From: Niastella caeni
Lineage (GTDB): Bacteria > Bacteroidota > Bacteroidia > Chitinophagales > Chitinophagaceae
Assembly: GCF_004834005.1 (NCBI RefSeq)
Contig: NZ_STFF01000001.1
Location: forward strand, 1,425,347 to 1,489,346
Direction: 5' to 3'
DNA: 64,000 nt
The position numbers and the translations under genes are program-made. The notes beneath the pieces were generated by a model. That model saw nothing but the letters and a program-made list of their open reading frames with translations. It did not search any database and was not told where the DNA came from. Numbering within the stretch: the stretch's first letter is position 1; each line of letters starts with the position of its first letter. This document shows, in pieces, positions 10,021 to 19,028 of the stretch.

Positions 10021-11595
10021 ATGAAAAAACTGATCCTGTGCCTGCTGATTAGCTGGCAGTTTGTTTGCACGATTGCTCAACCGCCGGCAACACCCGATAA
10101 AATTTATGGCGCTCTATTTCGCGATGTGCAGTTAAGCAAAGTGTTTGCTGATGGAAAAACTTTTGTTGATTGTGTTCCTAAAAGAAATCCGAAAAACATT
10201 GTTGCTGATTATAATCAGCAGAAAGGCACGGCCAAATTCGACCTGAAACAATTTGTAGAGAACAATTTTGAGCTGCCGCAAACGCCGCAGCTCAATTATA
10301 TTACCAAGGAAAAAGATGTGGTGACTCACATCAGGAACCTGTGGGGCGTATTGCGCCGTGACCCTGATACTATTGTTATCGGCAGCTCTTTACTGGCATT
10401 GCCAAATCCGTATATAGTACCCGGTGGCCGCTTTCGCGAAGTGTACTACTGGGATTCTTACTTTACCATGTTAGGTTTGCTGGCAAGCGGTGAAGGCGAA
10501 ATGATCGAGAACATGGTGAAGAACTTTGCCTGGATGATCGACATCTATGGCCATATTCCCAATGGCAACAGAAGTTATTACCTCAGCCGCTCGCAACCGC
10601 CGTTCTTTGCCTTAATGGTAGAATTGCTGGCCGATATTAAAGGCGACAGCACCTACCTAACGTTTATGCCTGCGCTGGAGAAAGAATACGAGTTCTGGAT
10701 GGAAGGCTCGGCCAAATTAAAAACCGGACAGGCCATCAAACGGGTGGTTAAGGTAAATGACAGCACGGTGATGAACCGCTATTGGGATGATTATCCTTTT
10801 CCACGGCAGGAAAGCTATAAAGAAGATGTAGAAACAGCGCAAAAGTCGGGAAGAGACAAAAAAGAAATGTACACCAACCTGCGTGCCGGTGCAGAAAGCG
10901 GCATCGACTTCAGCAGTCGCTGGTTCAGAGACAAAAAAAATCTCACTACCATTAGTGTTACCGATAAAGTGCCGGTTGACCTGAACAGCTTGTTATACGC
11001 GTTGGAAAATGTGTTGGCAAAAGCCAAGTTCATTGCACATGATAACACGGCATCGGCCGATTATACCCGCAAAGCGGAGAGAAGAAGAATAGCCATTGAT
11101 AAATACTGCTGGAACAAAAACCTGAAGTATTATACCGATTATAATTTCAGGACCCGGAAGGTGACGGATATCGTAACCCCGGCAGGCATGTACCCGTTCT
11201 GCGTGTTCACCAAACAACTGGATTATATGAGTTTGCTGGCCCGGCAGGCTGCTGAACAGGTAAAAACAAAATTATTACAACCCGGCGGAATTACCGCCTC
11301 CCCCTTTACTACCGGCCAGCAGTGGGATGCACCCAACGGCTGGGCGCCCCTTGAATGGATGACCATTTGGGGGCTCGATCGCTGCGGCCAACGGGAACTG
11401 GCCCGCGATATAGCCGAGCGATGGGTAAAGCTGAACGTAGATGTGTTTAAAAGGACCGGCAAGCTCATGGAAAAATACAATGTGGTTGACCTGAACCTTG
11501 AGGCCGGCGGCGGCGAATATCCTTCACAGGATGGTTTCGGCTGGACGAACGGGGTGTTGCTGGCGCTCATCAATAAATATGGGATGCCGAAATAA
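10021..11595 (+). CDS. treA: Periplasmic alpha,alpha-trehalase (GH37)
   Basis: A 524-residue protein with a signal peptide (cleavage near TIAQ, residue 20), so trehalose is split to glucose outside the cytoplasm. Both GH37 signatures are present: PGGRFREVYYWDSY at 134-147 and QWDAPNGWAP near 434-443, together with catalytic-region SRWFRD and the Gly-rich GGGEYPSQDGFGW. Length is normal for the family. A near-consensus -7 element TAATATTG ends 4 bases before the ATG, implying a very short leader. It stands alone between two terminated or spaced units. Confidence 0.95.
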   Translation: MKKLILCLLISWQFVCTIAQPPATPDKIYGALFRDVQLSKVFADGKTFVDCVPKRNPKNIVADYNQQKGTAKFDLKQFVENNFELPQTPQLNYITKEKDVVTHIRNLWGVLRRDPDTIVIGSSLLALPNPYIVPGGRFREVYYWDSYFTMLGLLASGEGEMIENMVKNFAWMIDIYGHIPNGNRSYYLSRSQPPFFALMVELLADIKGDSTYLTFMPALEKEYEFWMEGSAKLKTGQAIKRVVKVNDSTVMNRYWDDYPFPRQESYKEDVETAQKSGRDKKEMYTNLRAGAESGIDFSSRWFRDKKNLTTISVTDKVPVDLNSLLYALENVLAKAKFIAHDNTASADYTRKAERRRIAIDKYCWNKNLKYYTDYNFRTRKVTDIVTPAGMYPFCVFTKQLDYMSLLARQAAEQVKTKLLQPGGITASPFTTGQQWDAPNGWAPLEWMTIWGLDRCGQRELARDIAERWVKLNVDVFKRTGKLMEKYNVVDLNLEAGGGEYPSQDGFGWTNGVLLALINKYGMPK

Positions 11596-11752
11596 TTTGC
11601 AGGATGCCAGATGCCCCACCTAGTTGGGTTTCCGTTTTCCTGTTATCGTTTCTGTATTTTGCTTGCAGCTTTCCTCATTTGCTCATTTTCACATTTGCTA
11701 ATTTGCACATTCCATTAGCACATTAGCATATTAGCACATTGGTCATTTGCCT

Positions 11753-11760
11753 TACTTTTG
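11753..11760 (+). promoter_or_regulatory. Bacteroidota -7 promoter element for the beta-lactamase gene
   Basis: TACTTTTG matches the TAnnTTTG consensus and lies 15 bases before the ATG at 11776. It overlaps an in-frame upstream TTG (11758), so that TTG is unlikely to be transcribed in full as a start. A drift of CATTAGCA-like repeats lies directly upstream. Confidence 0.6.
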
Positions 11761-11775
11761 CCCCAAATTTCTGAT

Positions 11776-12600
11776 ATGCTTAAATGGATCTCTGGCTGCC
11801 TGCTTGTAGCGCTCGCCCTGGCCGCCTGCTCACCCAATAATGTTACAGTAGATAACAGCCTGAAAAAATACTTCGACCAATATAAAGTGACCGGCTGCTT
11901 TGGCCTTTTCGATAATGGACAGGGAAGTTTTACCATTTACAACCTGCCCCGCTTTAGTGATAGCGCTTATACACCGGCCTCTACTTTCAAGATCGTGAAC
12001 TCCCTGATCGGCATTGAAACCGGTATTGTTAAAGATACCAACAGCATAATTCCCTGGGATAGCGTAGTACGCCAACGTACGGAATGCAACCGCGATATGA
12101 CCATGTGGGACGCTTTTCGTATTTCCTGTCCGCCATGGTACCAGGAACTGGCCCGTCGTATTGGTCAGACCGAAATGCAAAAGCGGCTGGATACATTAGG
12201 TTATGCACACCGGTACGATACATTTAAAATAAAAAATAACCTTGATACGTTTTGGCTTGATAACAGCGCCAAAGTAACGGCCGACGAACAATTAGGGCTG
12301 GTAAAGAAATTATATTTCGATCAGTTGCCTTTTCAAAAAAGGTCGCAGCGCATTGTACGTAGTATGATGCTGTGGGAAAACAATTCCAACTACAAGCTGA
12401 GTTATAAGACCGGTTGGAACACGACAGAAAAAGGCAATCAACTCGGCTGGCTCATTGGCTGGATTGAAGAAAACAGCCACCCTTACTTTTTTGTATTACA
12501 GGTTGAATCGCCTGATAAAAATGTCGATTTCGCGCATATCAGGATTAACCTGCTGAAAGCTATCCTGAAAGATTATGGATTTTTTGAAGGGAAAAAATAA
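11776..12600 (+). CDS. Class D (OXA-type) beta-lactamase lipoprotein
   Basis: I choose the ATG at 11776, giving 274 residues beginning MLKWISGCLLVALALAAC with a perfect lipobox LAAC. An upstream TTG frame exists but overlaps the promoter. The class D nucleophile motif S69-T-F-K72 and the KTGW box are clear, and the YGN/FWL region (DTFWLDN) is recognisable. The second motif, usually SxV followed by P-Y-Q, reads SCPPWYQ, so the Val is replaced by Pro. It should be membrane-anchored on the periplasmic face and hydrolyse beta-lactams; the substitution makes the spectrum or activity uncertain. No mobile-element signs flank it, so it is probably intrinsic. Confidence 0.9.
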   Translation: MLKWISGCLLVALALAACSPNNVTVDNSLKKYFDQYKVTGCFGLFDNGQGSFTIYNLPRFSDSAYTPASTFKIVNSLIGIETGIVKDTNSIIPWDSVVRQRTECNRDMTMWDAFRISCPPWYQELARRIGQTEMQKRLDTLGYAHRYDTFKIKNNLDTFWLDNSAKVTADEQLGLVKKLYFDQLPFQKRSQRIVRSMMLWENNSNYKLSYKTGWNTTEKGNQLGWLIGWIEENSHPYFFVLQVESPDKNVDFAHIRINLLKAILKDYGFFEGKK

Positions 12601-12907
12601 TGAGAAAATTAGCAAATGCAAAAATGTGCAAATACATTACCGGCCAGCTATGCTTGGATTGACGTAGCTTTCCTGCTGCACATGACGGCTTGCGGTGATG
12701 GCTGTTTTCCTTAAACAGTTTGATAACGCTTTGAAACTGTTAATAATACGACGTACTTTAACTATCAGCCGATTGGATTAATACTTAAATTGTATTGAAA
12801 ATCAATTTGGTTTAATTCTTGCAATTATTGAAAATCAAATTGATAGTTTTTTCATTTGCATAACTTGTCCCGACTTGTCGGGATGTTCAAATTTTCACAT
12901 TTGCACA
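12601..12907. other. Intergenic region with direct repeats and a hairpin
   Basis: No gene is visible in these 307 bases. Two direct copies of TATTGAAAATCAA lie at 12793-12805 and 12826-12838, 33 bp apart, in very AT-rich DNA. A palindrome CCCGACTTGTCGGG lies at 12869-12882. CATTTGCA-like low-complexity sequence flanks both ends. The repeats may be binding sites for a regulator of the bat genes (inference). Confidence 0.4.
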
Positions 12908-13909
12908 TTGGCTTACCGTTTCCAACATACCGAGTACCTCATTGCCCTGGCCACTATCCCCCTGCTGGTAGTCCTTTATTTCCAACTCATGTACTGGAAA
13001 AAGAATACTATCAGAAAGATCGGGGACCAACGACTGGTTCAAGCCCTTATTGTAAATTATTCGCCTACCAATTTTCTACTTAAATTCCTGTTCTTCGCGC
13101 TGGCCCTGGCAGCTATTATTGCCGCCGCTGCCAATCTGCAAAAACCGGGCGCTATGGACAATATTCAGCGCAAAGGCGTAGATGTGGTGATTGCCATGGA
13201 CGTAAGTAAAAGTATGCTGGCAGAAGATATAAAGCCCAATCGATTGGAAAGGGCCAGGCAGCTTGTTTATAAATTAATGGACCAGTTACCGAACGACCGG
13301 ATTGGCCTTGTTTTATTTGCGGGAAGAGCTTATTTGCAAATGCCACTTACAACAGATCATGGCGCTGCCAGAATGTACATTCAGCAGGCTGGTCCGGAAG
13401 TAGTGCCTACGCAGGGCACCATTATTTCAGAAGCATTACGCGCCGGTAATTCGGCATTCAATAGCAAGGAAAGAAAATTCAAATCAATTGTCCTGATCTC
13501 AGATGGTGAAGACCATGATCCGCAGGCTGTTCCCCTGGCACAACAACTGGCCGAGGACGGAGTTATGATCAATACCATTGGCATTGGTTCGGCAGAAGGC
13601 GCGCCCATTATGGACCCCGCCACTAATGAATACAAGAAAGACGAGACCGGCAACACCGTGGTATCGCGATTGAACGAAGCAGAATTACAGCAGTTGTCCG
13701 CTGCTACCAAAGGCGTGTATGTAAAGTTGAACGACGTAGACGGTGCAGTGAATGCCATTACAAAACAGTTAAGCACCATTGAATCAACTTCGCTCGATGA
13801 TAATGCCTTCAGAGATTACAAGAGCTATTTTCAATGGTTCCTGGCTATTGCCTTTGTATTCCTGATGATTGAATTCTTTTTGCCCGAACGAAAACTAAAA
13901 GCAGCTTGA
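12908..13909 (+). CDS. batB: VWA-domain membrane protein, BatB-like
   Basis: A von Willebrand factor A protein with an N-terminal transmembrane pair (YLIALATIPLLVVLYF and LLKFLFFALALAAIIAAAA), a VWA domain whose MIDAS motif reads DVSKS and is followed by the expected Thr and Asp positions (GTIIS, LISDGEDHD), and a C-terminal transmembrane helix (FQWFLAIAFVFLMIEFFLP). No ATG suits the start. The TTG at 12908 gives MAYRFQHTEYLIALA, which resembles BatB N-termini; an earlier TTG at 12875 is less likely because it lies in repeat DNA. The gene overlaps the TPR gene downstream. Bat proteins are linked to envelope stress and aerotolerance, with mechanism unresolved. BatA, BatD and BatE are absent here. 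Confidence 0.85.
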   Translation: MAYRFQHTEYLIALATIPLLVVLYFQLMYWKKNTIRKIGDQRLVQALIVNYSPTNFLLKFLFFALALAAIIAAAANLQKPGAMDNIQRKGVDVVIAMDVSKSMLAEDIKPNRLERARQLVYKLMDQLPNDRIGLVLFAGRAYLQMPLTTDHGAARMYIQQAGPEVVPTQGTIISEALRAGNSAFNSKERKFKSIVLISDGEDHDPQAVPLAQQLAEDGVMINTIGIGSAEGAPIMDPATNEYKKDETGNTVVSRLNEAELQQLSAATKGVYVKLNDVDGAVNAITKQLSTIESTSLDDNAFRDYKSYFQWFLAIAFVFLMIEFFLPERKLKAA

Positions 13910-14532
13910 AAAAATTAATCTACATATTAGGGCTGATGCCTTTGTTCATTGCGCTGCCTTCATTGGTAAAAGCGCAGGACGAGAATGGGGCAATAAGGGA
14001 AGGCAATAAACAATATCACCAGGGACAATATGACAAAGCATTGCCTGAATACCAGAAAGCAATTACACAAAATCCCGGTAGTTCAGTAGCCCGATATAAT
14101 CTTGCCAATGCCCGTTACAGAACCGGTAATTTACCGGAGGCAGAAAAGTCGTTCGATGAATTGATAGAGAAAACACCTGAAAAGAATTATAAAGTAAAGG
14201 GGTATTACAATAAAGGCGTAACCTTAACCAAACAAAAGAAACTGCTGGAAAGCATTCAGGCCTATAAAAATGCATTGAAGCTGGACCCTACTGATGAAGA
14301 TGCCCGGTTCAACCTGCAAAAGGCATTAATGGAGTTGAAGAAACAAACGCAGGGCCAGGAGCAAAAGCAACCCCAGCAAAAACAGCAGCAAAAAAAGCAG
14401 CAGAACAACAAGCTCGATAAAAAGAAGATTGAACAATACCTCAAATCGCTGGAGCAAAAGGAACAGGAAGTTCAGCGAAAAATACAGCAGAACCGCTCCC
14501 GTTCAGTATCACAGCCTGAGAAGGATTGGTAG
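13906..14532 (+). CDS. batC: TPR protein, BatC-like
   Basis: A 208-residue protein with a signal peptide (MKKLIYILGLMPLFIALPSL...AQD) and about three tetratricopeptide repeats (residues about 25-145), followed by a strongly Gln/Lys-rich tail (KQPQQKQQQKKQQ). It starts with TTG, sharing TTGA with the stop of batB, so translation is coupled. In the bat operon the TPR protein is thought to bind VWA partners in the periplasm. Here only the pair is present, which may be a reduced module or the remaining genes may lie elsewhere. Confidence 0.85.
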   Translation: MKKLIYILGLMPLFIALPSLVKAQDENGAIREGNKQYHQGQYDKALPEYQKAITQNPGSSVARYNLANARYRTGNLPEAEKSFDELIEKTPEKNYKVKGYYNKGVTLTKQKKLLESIQAYKNALKLDPTDEDARFNLQKALMELKKQTQGQEQKQPQQKQQQKKQQNNKLDKKKIEQYLKSLEQKEQEVQRKIQQNRSRSVSQPEKDW

Positions 14533-14612
14533 ACCAGGTTACAAGTTTCAGGTACAGGCTTCAGGGTTTTATTTTGCTGTTACCTGTTACCAGTTTCCGG
14601 TTACCGGGTTTA

Positions 14613-14667
14613 GATCCTGAGCGTAGTCGAAGGATCTGCCAGAGACCAAGCGTAGTCGAAGGCTCAG
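14613..14667 (-). repeat. Palindromic CTTCGACTACGCTCAG-type repeat pair
   Basis: Reading on the minus strand, two units of CTTCGACTACGCTCAG-like sequence occur. The first is flanked by GATC on both sides (14613-14636) and the second lies at 14648-14667. The same element occurs in opposite orientation at 24250-24299. The surrounding 14533-14897 gap holds no gene, only this repeat, an AGGTTACAAGTTTCAGG-like drift at its start, and the ispG promoter. Confidence 0.7.
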
Positions 14668-14832
14668 AATTTAATTTCATTCTTTACCTTCCTGCTTTTG
14701 GCTTAAGCTTGTGACTTGAAGCTTATATAGCTATTTTCTCTGCTTTCAGCTTGTATTCCCCCTCCTTAAGCGTTCAGCACTAAGCATTTACCTTTCCTCC
14801 CTACTTAACATGTACTACAACCTACTTTGTTG

Positions 14833-14840
14833 TAATTTTG
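14833..14840 (+). promoter_or_regulatory. -7 promoter element for ispG
   Basis: TAATTTTG fits TAnnTTTG exactly, 57 bases before the ispG ATG. A second TACTTTG lies a few bases upstream. Confidence 0.5.
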
Positions 14841-14897
14841 CAAGCCTTTTGATTGCTTAAAATTGGCAATCTCAAATAATAAATCTCAAATAATACA

Positions 14898-16889
14898 ATG
14901 CAGCTTTACTGCGACTCATTAACAGAATATAAACGACTGGCAACCCGTGAAGTACGGATTGGTGACTTGCTGCTGGGCAACTTCAACCCTATTCGCGTGC
15001 AAACCATGACCACTACCGATACCATGGATACCATAGGTACCGTTGAGCAAAGTATCCGTTGTATTGAAGCCGGCGCCGAACTGGTTCGTATTACAGCACC
15101 CAGCAAAAAAGAAGCGGAAAATTTACTGGTCATAAAGAACGAGCTGCACAAAAGGGGCTATAAAACGCCCCTGGTAGCCGATATTCATTTTACCCCCAAT
15201 GCGGCAGAAATAGCCGCCCGCATAATTGAAAAAGTGCGCGTGAACCCCGGTAATTACGTTGATAAAAAGAAGTTTGAACAGATCGATTATACCGATGCGG
15301 AATATGCCGAAGAAATTGATCGCATTCGTGAGCGCTTTACACCGCTGGTAAAGATCTGTAAAGAATATGGCACTGCTATGCGTATTGGCACTAATCACGG
15401 TTCGCTCAGCGATCGCATTATGAGCCGCTATGGCGATACGCCTATGGGCATGGTAGAAAGCGCAATGGAATTTCTGCGTATTGCCCGTAATGAAAGCTAT
15501 CACAATATTGTATTGAGCATGAAAGCCAGCAATCCGCAGGTAATGGTGCAGGCATACCGGTTGCTGGTGAACGTAATGATGGATGAATTTGGCGAGTGTT
15601 ATCCCTTGCACCTGGGTGTAACGGAAGCCGGCGATGGCGAAGATGGCAGAATTAAATCAGCCATTGGTATTGGTTCATTACTCGAAGATGGCCTTGGCGA
15701 TACTATTCGCGTTTCATTGACCGAAGACCCTGAATTTGAAATTCCCGTTTGTCGCGACCTGGTGAAACGATACACCAATAGACAATCGGCAATAGACAAT
15801 AGTCAATGGACAATTCCTGCCCTAACAAAAATCCCATACTCGCCTTTTGAATATACACGACGAAATACAAACACGGTTTCAAACATTGGTGGCAAGCAGG
15901 TACCGGTTGTCATTGCCGACTTCATGAAAGGGGAAACCATTCGCCATGAAGACCTGCAATCCATTGGGTATACCTACAATACCGAAACCGATAAGTTTAC
16001 TATTGCCGATGCGGCAGCCGATTTTATATACACCGCCAAGAAGCAACTCGGCTTTGCCTTGCCCGGCACCTTAAAAGTCATTTGCGATCATGCTACCTGG
16101 TTGCAGGTAACCGATAAGGAAAAATATTATCCGTTATTTCAATCGACCGAATACCTGAAAAGTACCGATCATTCGGGCATCCTGAACTTTGTGGCCGCTG
16201 ATGTAAACGACCCTGCATCGCAGGAATTATTACAGGCCATTCGCAAAGACAGAACTGTAGTTTTGTGCCTGTATTCATCACATCCGCATGCCATGCCATC
16301 GGTACGGCGTTACATCAGTGACCTGGTGAACCAGGGCATTGCCTGTCCGGTAATACTGGCGGTAGAAAGCAACGATACAACGATCGATGAACAATTGATC
16401 CATTTTTCAACGGATAGCGGTGCTTTGCTGCTCGATGGTATGGGCGACGGCATCTGGCTGATGAATGAACCGGAAAAGATCCAGAACCAGAAAGTAAGCG
16501 GCCGCACTTATCTCGAAACAAAGAACAATCACCAGTTCATTAATAACACATCCTTCTCCATATTACAGGCCACGCGTACCCGTATTTCCAAAACCGAATA
16601 TATTTCCTGTCCTTCGTGCGGGCGCACCTTGTTCGATCTGCAGGAAACCACGGCCAAGATCCGTTCGGTGACCCATCACCTGAAAGGCGTAAAGATCGCC
16701 ATCATGGGTTGTATTGTAAACGGGCCCGGCGAAATGGCCGATGCCGATTTTGGTTACGTGGGCAGTGGCGTTGGTAAGATCACATTATATAAAGGAAAAG
16801 AAATTGTGAAACGCAATGTCGATAGCGCCATTGCTGTTGAGGAATTGATTAATTTGTTGAAGGAAAATAATGCGTGGGTTGAAAAATAA
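14898..16889 (+). CDS. ispG: 4-hydroxy-3-methylbut-2-en-1-yl diphosphate synthase (GcpE), long form
   Basis: A 663-residue IspG of the long type found in Bacteroidota and plants. It has an N-terminal TIM barrel (VRIGDLLLGNFNPIRVQTM to about residue 290), an inserted middle domain, and a C-terminal iron-sulfur domain with cluster ligands C571, C574 (SCPSC) and C605 (GCIVNGPGEM). It converts MEcPP to HMBPP in the non-mevalonate isoprenoid pathway, in the cytoplasm. The linker after the TIM barrel (about residues 293-306) is encoded by a low-complexity CAATAGACAAT drift of the kind seen in intergenic DNA, an in-frame repeat insertion. Upstream promoter at 14833. Confidence 0.96.
   Translation: MQLYCDSLTEYKRLATREVRIGDLLLGNFNPIRVQTMTTTDTMDTIGTVEQSIRCIEAGAELVRITAPSKKEAENLLVIKNELHKRGYKTPLVADIHFTPNAAEIAARIIEKVRVNPGNYVDKKKFEQIDYTDAEYAEEIDRIRERFTPLVKICKEYGTAMRIGTNHGSLSDRIMSRYGDTPMGMVESAMEFLRIARNESYHNIVLSMKASNPQVMVQAYRLLVNVMMDEFGECYPLHLGVTEAGDGEDGRIKSAIGIGSLLEDGLGDTIRVSLTEDPEFEIPVCRDLVKRYTNRQSAIDNSQWTIPALTKIPYSPFEYTRRNTNTVSNIGGKQVPVVIADFMKGETIRHEDLQSIGYTYNTETDKFTIADAAADFIYTAKKQLGFALPGTLKVICDHATWLQVTDKEKYYPLFQSTEYLKSTDHSGILNFVAADVNDPASQELLQAIRKDRTVVLCLYSSHPHAMPSVRRYISDLVNQGIACPVILAVESNDTTIDEQLIHFSTDSGALLLDGMGDGIWLMNEPEKIQNQKVSGRTYLETKNNHQFINNTSFSILQATRTRISKTEYISCPSCGRTLFDLQETTAKIRSVTHHLKGVKIAIMGCIVNGPGEMADADFGYVGSGVGKITLYKGKEIVKRNVDSAIAVEELINLLKENNAWVEK
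15776..15815. repeat. CAATAGACAAT low-complexity repeat inside ispG
   Basis: Four to five imperfect units of CAATAGACAAT / CAATGGACAAT occupy about 40 bases in frame within ispG, encoding a polar linker (SAIDNSQW) between domains. Similar CAATGGGGAATTG-type drift occurs in the non-coding gap near 36240-36300. Confidence 0.65.
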
Positions 16890-17090
16890 GTGAGTAGTAA
16901 GTGGTGAGTAGCGAGTAGGGGAAACCAATTGCAGTTTGCTGTTGCCGGGTTCCGATTCACATTGACGACTGACGGTTACCAAACTAAAAACTAAGAACTA
17001 AAAAACTAAGAACCGCCCACTAGCCACTAGCTACTTACCACTAGCTTGTAGGTTAGGTATCAAAAGTTAATAACTTATAACAAAGCCTCA

Positions 17091-18044
17091 TTGAACAGAA
17101 TTGACCGTCTTCATGCCATCCTCACCCACCTGCAAAGTAAAAAAAGGGTAACTGCGCAGGAGGTGGCCGATCGCTTTAATATCAGCTTACGTACTGTGTA
17201 CCGCGATGTTAAAGCATTGGAAGAAAGCGGCGTGCCGGTAATTGGCGAAGCGGGTAGCGGTTATACCATTATGGAAGGATACCGCCTGCCACCGGTGATG
17301 TTTACCCAGGAAGAAGCCTCCGCGTTACTGTTGGGCGCCAAACTCACCGAACACCTGTCGGACGAATCAATTAAAAAACATTTTAATGCGGCCTTGTTCA
17401 AAATAAAGGCGGTGTTGCGCTCCTCCGACAAGGAGCATATGGACCAGTTGAATGATAACATTGCGGTTTTTAGTCGCCTGCCGGCAGATGATTCCGCTGG
17501 TCGCTACCTTGTAGAACTGCAAAAGGCATTAGGCGATAAAAAAGAAATTCATATTCGTTATCAGTCGGGCAAGGATGCAGTGACCGAGCGTTCCTTGGAG
17601 CCCATCGGACTGTGCCATTACGGCCAGGCCTGGCATTTGATCGGCTGGTGCAAGCTGCGCAATGGCTACCGCGATTTCAGGGTCAGCCGCATTCAGCACC
17701 TGCAAATACTCGATAAAACTTTTGAAGCCGATGCCCATCCCTCCTTGCGGGAATATATGGAATCGATGATAAGCAGCTCCGAGCTGCAGGAAGTAGTAGT
17801 CAGGTTCGATAAAACCACCGCCCGTCATATAGGCAATCAAAAGTATTATTATGGCTATGTGCGCGAAGAAGCCAAAGACGATTACGTGTACATGTATTAT
17901 GTTACGACCCACCTTGAATATTTTGGACGCTGGCTCCTGACCTATACCCATCATGTCACCGTTGAATCGCCCGAAGCCCTGGTTACGATCATGAGAGATC
18001 TGTCTGAAGAGATCCGCCAGCATTATTTACCCGTAAATGCTTAA
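17091..18044 (+). CDS. WYL-domain transcriptional regulator, YafY family
   Basis: A 317-residue regulator. An N-terminal winged HTH (RITAQ/VADRFNISLRTVYRDVKALEESG, residues about 15-45) is followed by a linker and a WYL domain (HIRYQSG...SLEPIGLCHYGQAWHLIGWC...DFRVSRI), then the WCX-type C-terminal extension. It uses a TTG start; no ATG fits. It probably binds DNA and senses a ligand through the WYL fold. The DinB-like gene 219 bp downstream on the same strand is a common neighbour, but regulation of it is inference. The 16890-17090 gap is low-complexity 'actaagaacta' sequence. Confidence 0.9.
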   Translation: MNRIDRLHAILTHLQSKKRVTAQEVADRFNISLRTVYRDVKALEESGVPVIGEAGSGYTIMEGYRLPPVMFTQEEASALLLGAKLTEHLSDESIKKHFNAALFKIKAVLRSSDKEHMDQLNDNIAVFSRLPADDSAGRYLVELQKALGDKKEIHIRYQSGKDAVTERSLEPIGLCHYGQAWHLIGWCKLRNGYRDFRVSRIQHLQILDKTFEADAHPSLREYMESMISSSELQEVVVRFDKTTARHIGNQKYYYGYVREEAKDDYVYMYYVTTHLEYFGRWLLTYTHHVTVESPEALVTIMRDLSEEIRQHYLPVNA

Positions 18045-18262
18045 CGCTTAATGCTGCCCCCCAAATAGGTGCAGACCGAATAAACTCAATCATCCTGATA
18101 TTCAGACCAGCCGTTTTACATTCTGCGTATCGCATTCAGCCTTCTACGTTTTCCCGGTCTTACCCCAAAATTTTTCTATTTTTCTAACCCGCTACTGACA
18201 TACTGTTGTCACAACCTGCCTGTTACTTTGGTCCCATAATCTTAACATTAAAACCAAATCAG

Positions 18263-18751
18263 ATGATACGTTCTATCAGCGACTTTCTCGACAGTTGGAA
18301 CCGGGAAACCGAAGCAACCCTGAAGATCTTTAACAGCCTTACCGATGAATCCCTGCAGGTGGCCATTCCCGGCGGACGCACTCTGGGCCGGCTGGCTAAT
18401 CACATTGTTGAAACAGTTACCGAACTGCCCAGCAAACTTGGACTACCGATCAAAGAGGAATTTATTACTTATACCACTGTACAGGACCTGGTAACACATT
18501 ACAAAAAAAATTCCGATCAACTTATAGGCGCTATTATCAGTAACTGGAACGATAGCAACCTGGATGTAATAAATAACCTGTACGGAGACGACTGGACAAA
18601 TGGTTTTTCACTATACGTATTGCTGATACATCAAACGCACCACCGGGGCCAGATGACCGTGCTCATGCGCATGGCCGGCTTAAAAGTACCTGGTGTTTAT
18701 GGTCCCAGTAAGGAAGATTGGGAATCATGGGGGCAGGTTGCTTTAGCGTAG
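18263..18751 (+). CDS. DinB family protein (putative metalloenzyme)
   Basis: I choose the ATG at 18263 (162 residues, MIRSISDFLDSWNRETEATL) rather than an upstream TTG that would overlap the promoter-like TTACTTTG at 18223-18230. It is a four-helix-bundle DinB/YfiT protein. The His triad is visible as NHIVE (first His) and HQTHHRGQM (second and third). Members include thiol transferases and many of unknown role. The neighbours (WYL regulator, GyrI-like protein) suggest a small-molecule response group, but there is no direct functional evidence. Confidence 0.85.
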   Translation: MIRSISDFLDSWNRETEATLKIFNSLTDESLQVAIPGGRTLGRLANHIVETVTELPSKLGLPIKEEFITYTTVQDLVTHYKKNSDQLIGAIISNWNDSNLDVINNLYGDDWTNGFSLYVLLIHQTHHRGQMTVLMRMAGLKVPGVYGPSKEDWESWGQVALA

Positions 18752-18804
18752 TTTACTTTAATAGGAGGCTAATTTGAAGGGACGACACGAGAGGCAGAAT
18801 GAGC

Positions 18805-18961
18805 CGAAGTAAGAGGTAGGAAGTAAGAAGTATTACGAAAACTGATAAAATAAGGATAATGAGTATATAAAACAGGAATTTTCCTACTTCGAATTCATAC
18901 CTCATACTTCTTATTTCGTTCTTCTTTTTTCTTACTTCATACTTCTTACTTCCTACTTCTG
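18805..18961. repeat. Inverted low-complexity repeat of ACTTCTTACTTC type
   Basis: The left part (about 18805-18835) reads AAGTAAGAGGTAGGAAGTAAG and the right part (about 18881-18961) repeats its complement (TACTTCTTACTTCCTACTTC) several times. This drift fills the gap before the GyrI-like gene. No gene is seen in it. Confidence 0.55.
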
Positions 18962-19028
18962 AATACATATACCTATTTTGTCTGAGCTGGTCAGGATCAA
19001 ACATTCATCTTCCAAAATAAAAATCCAT

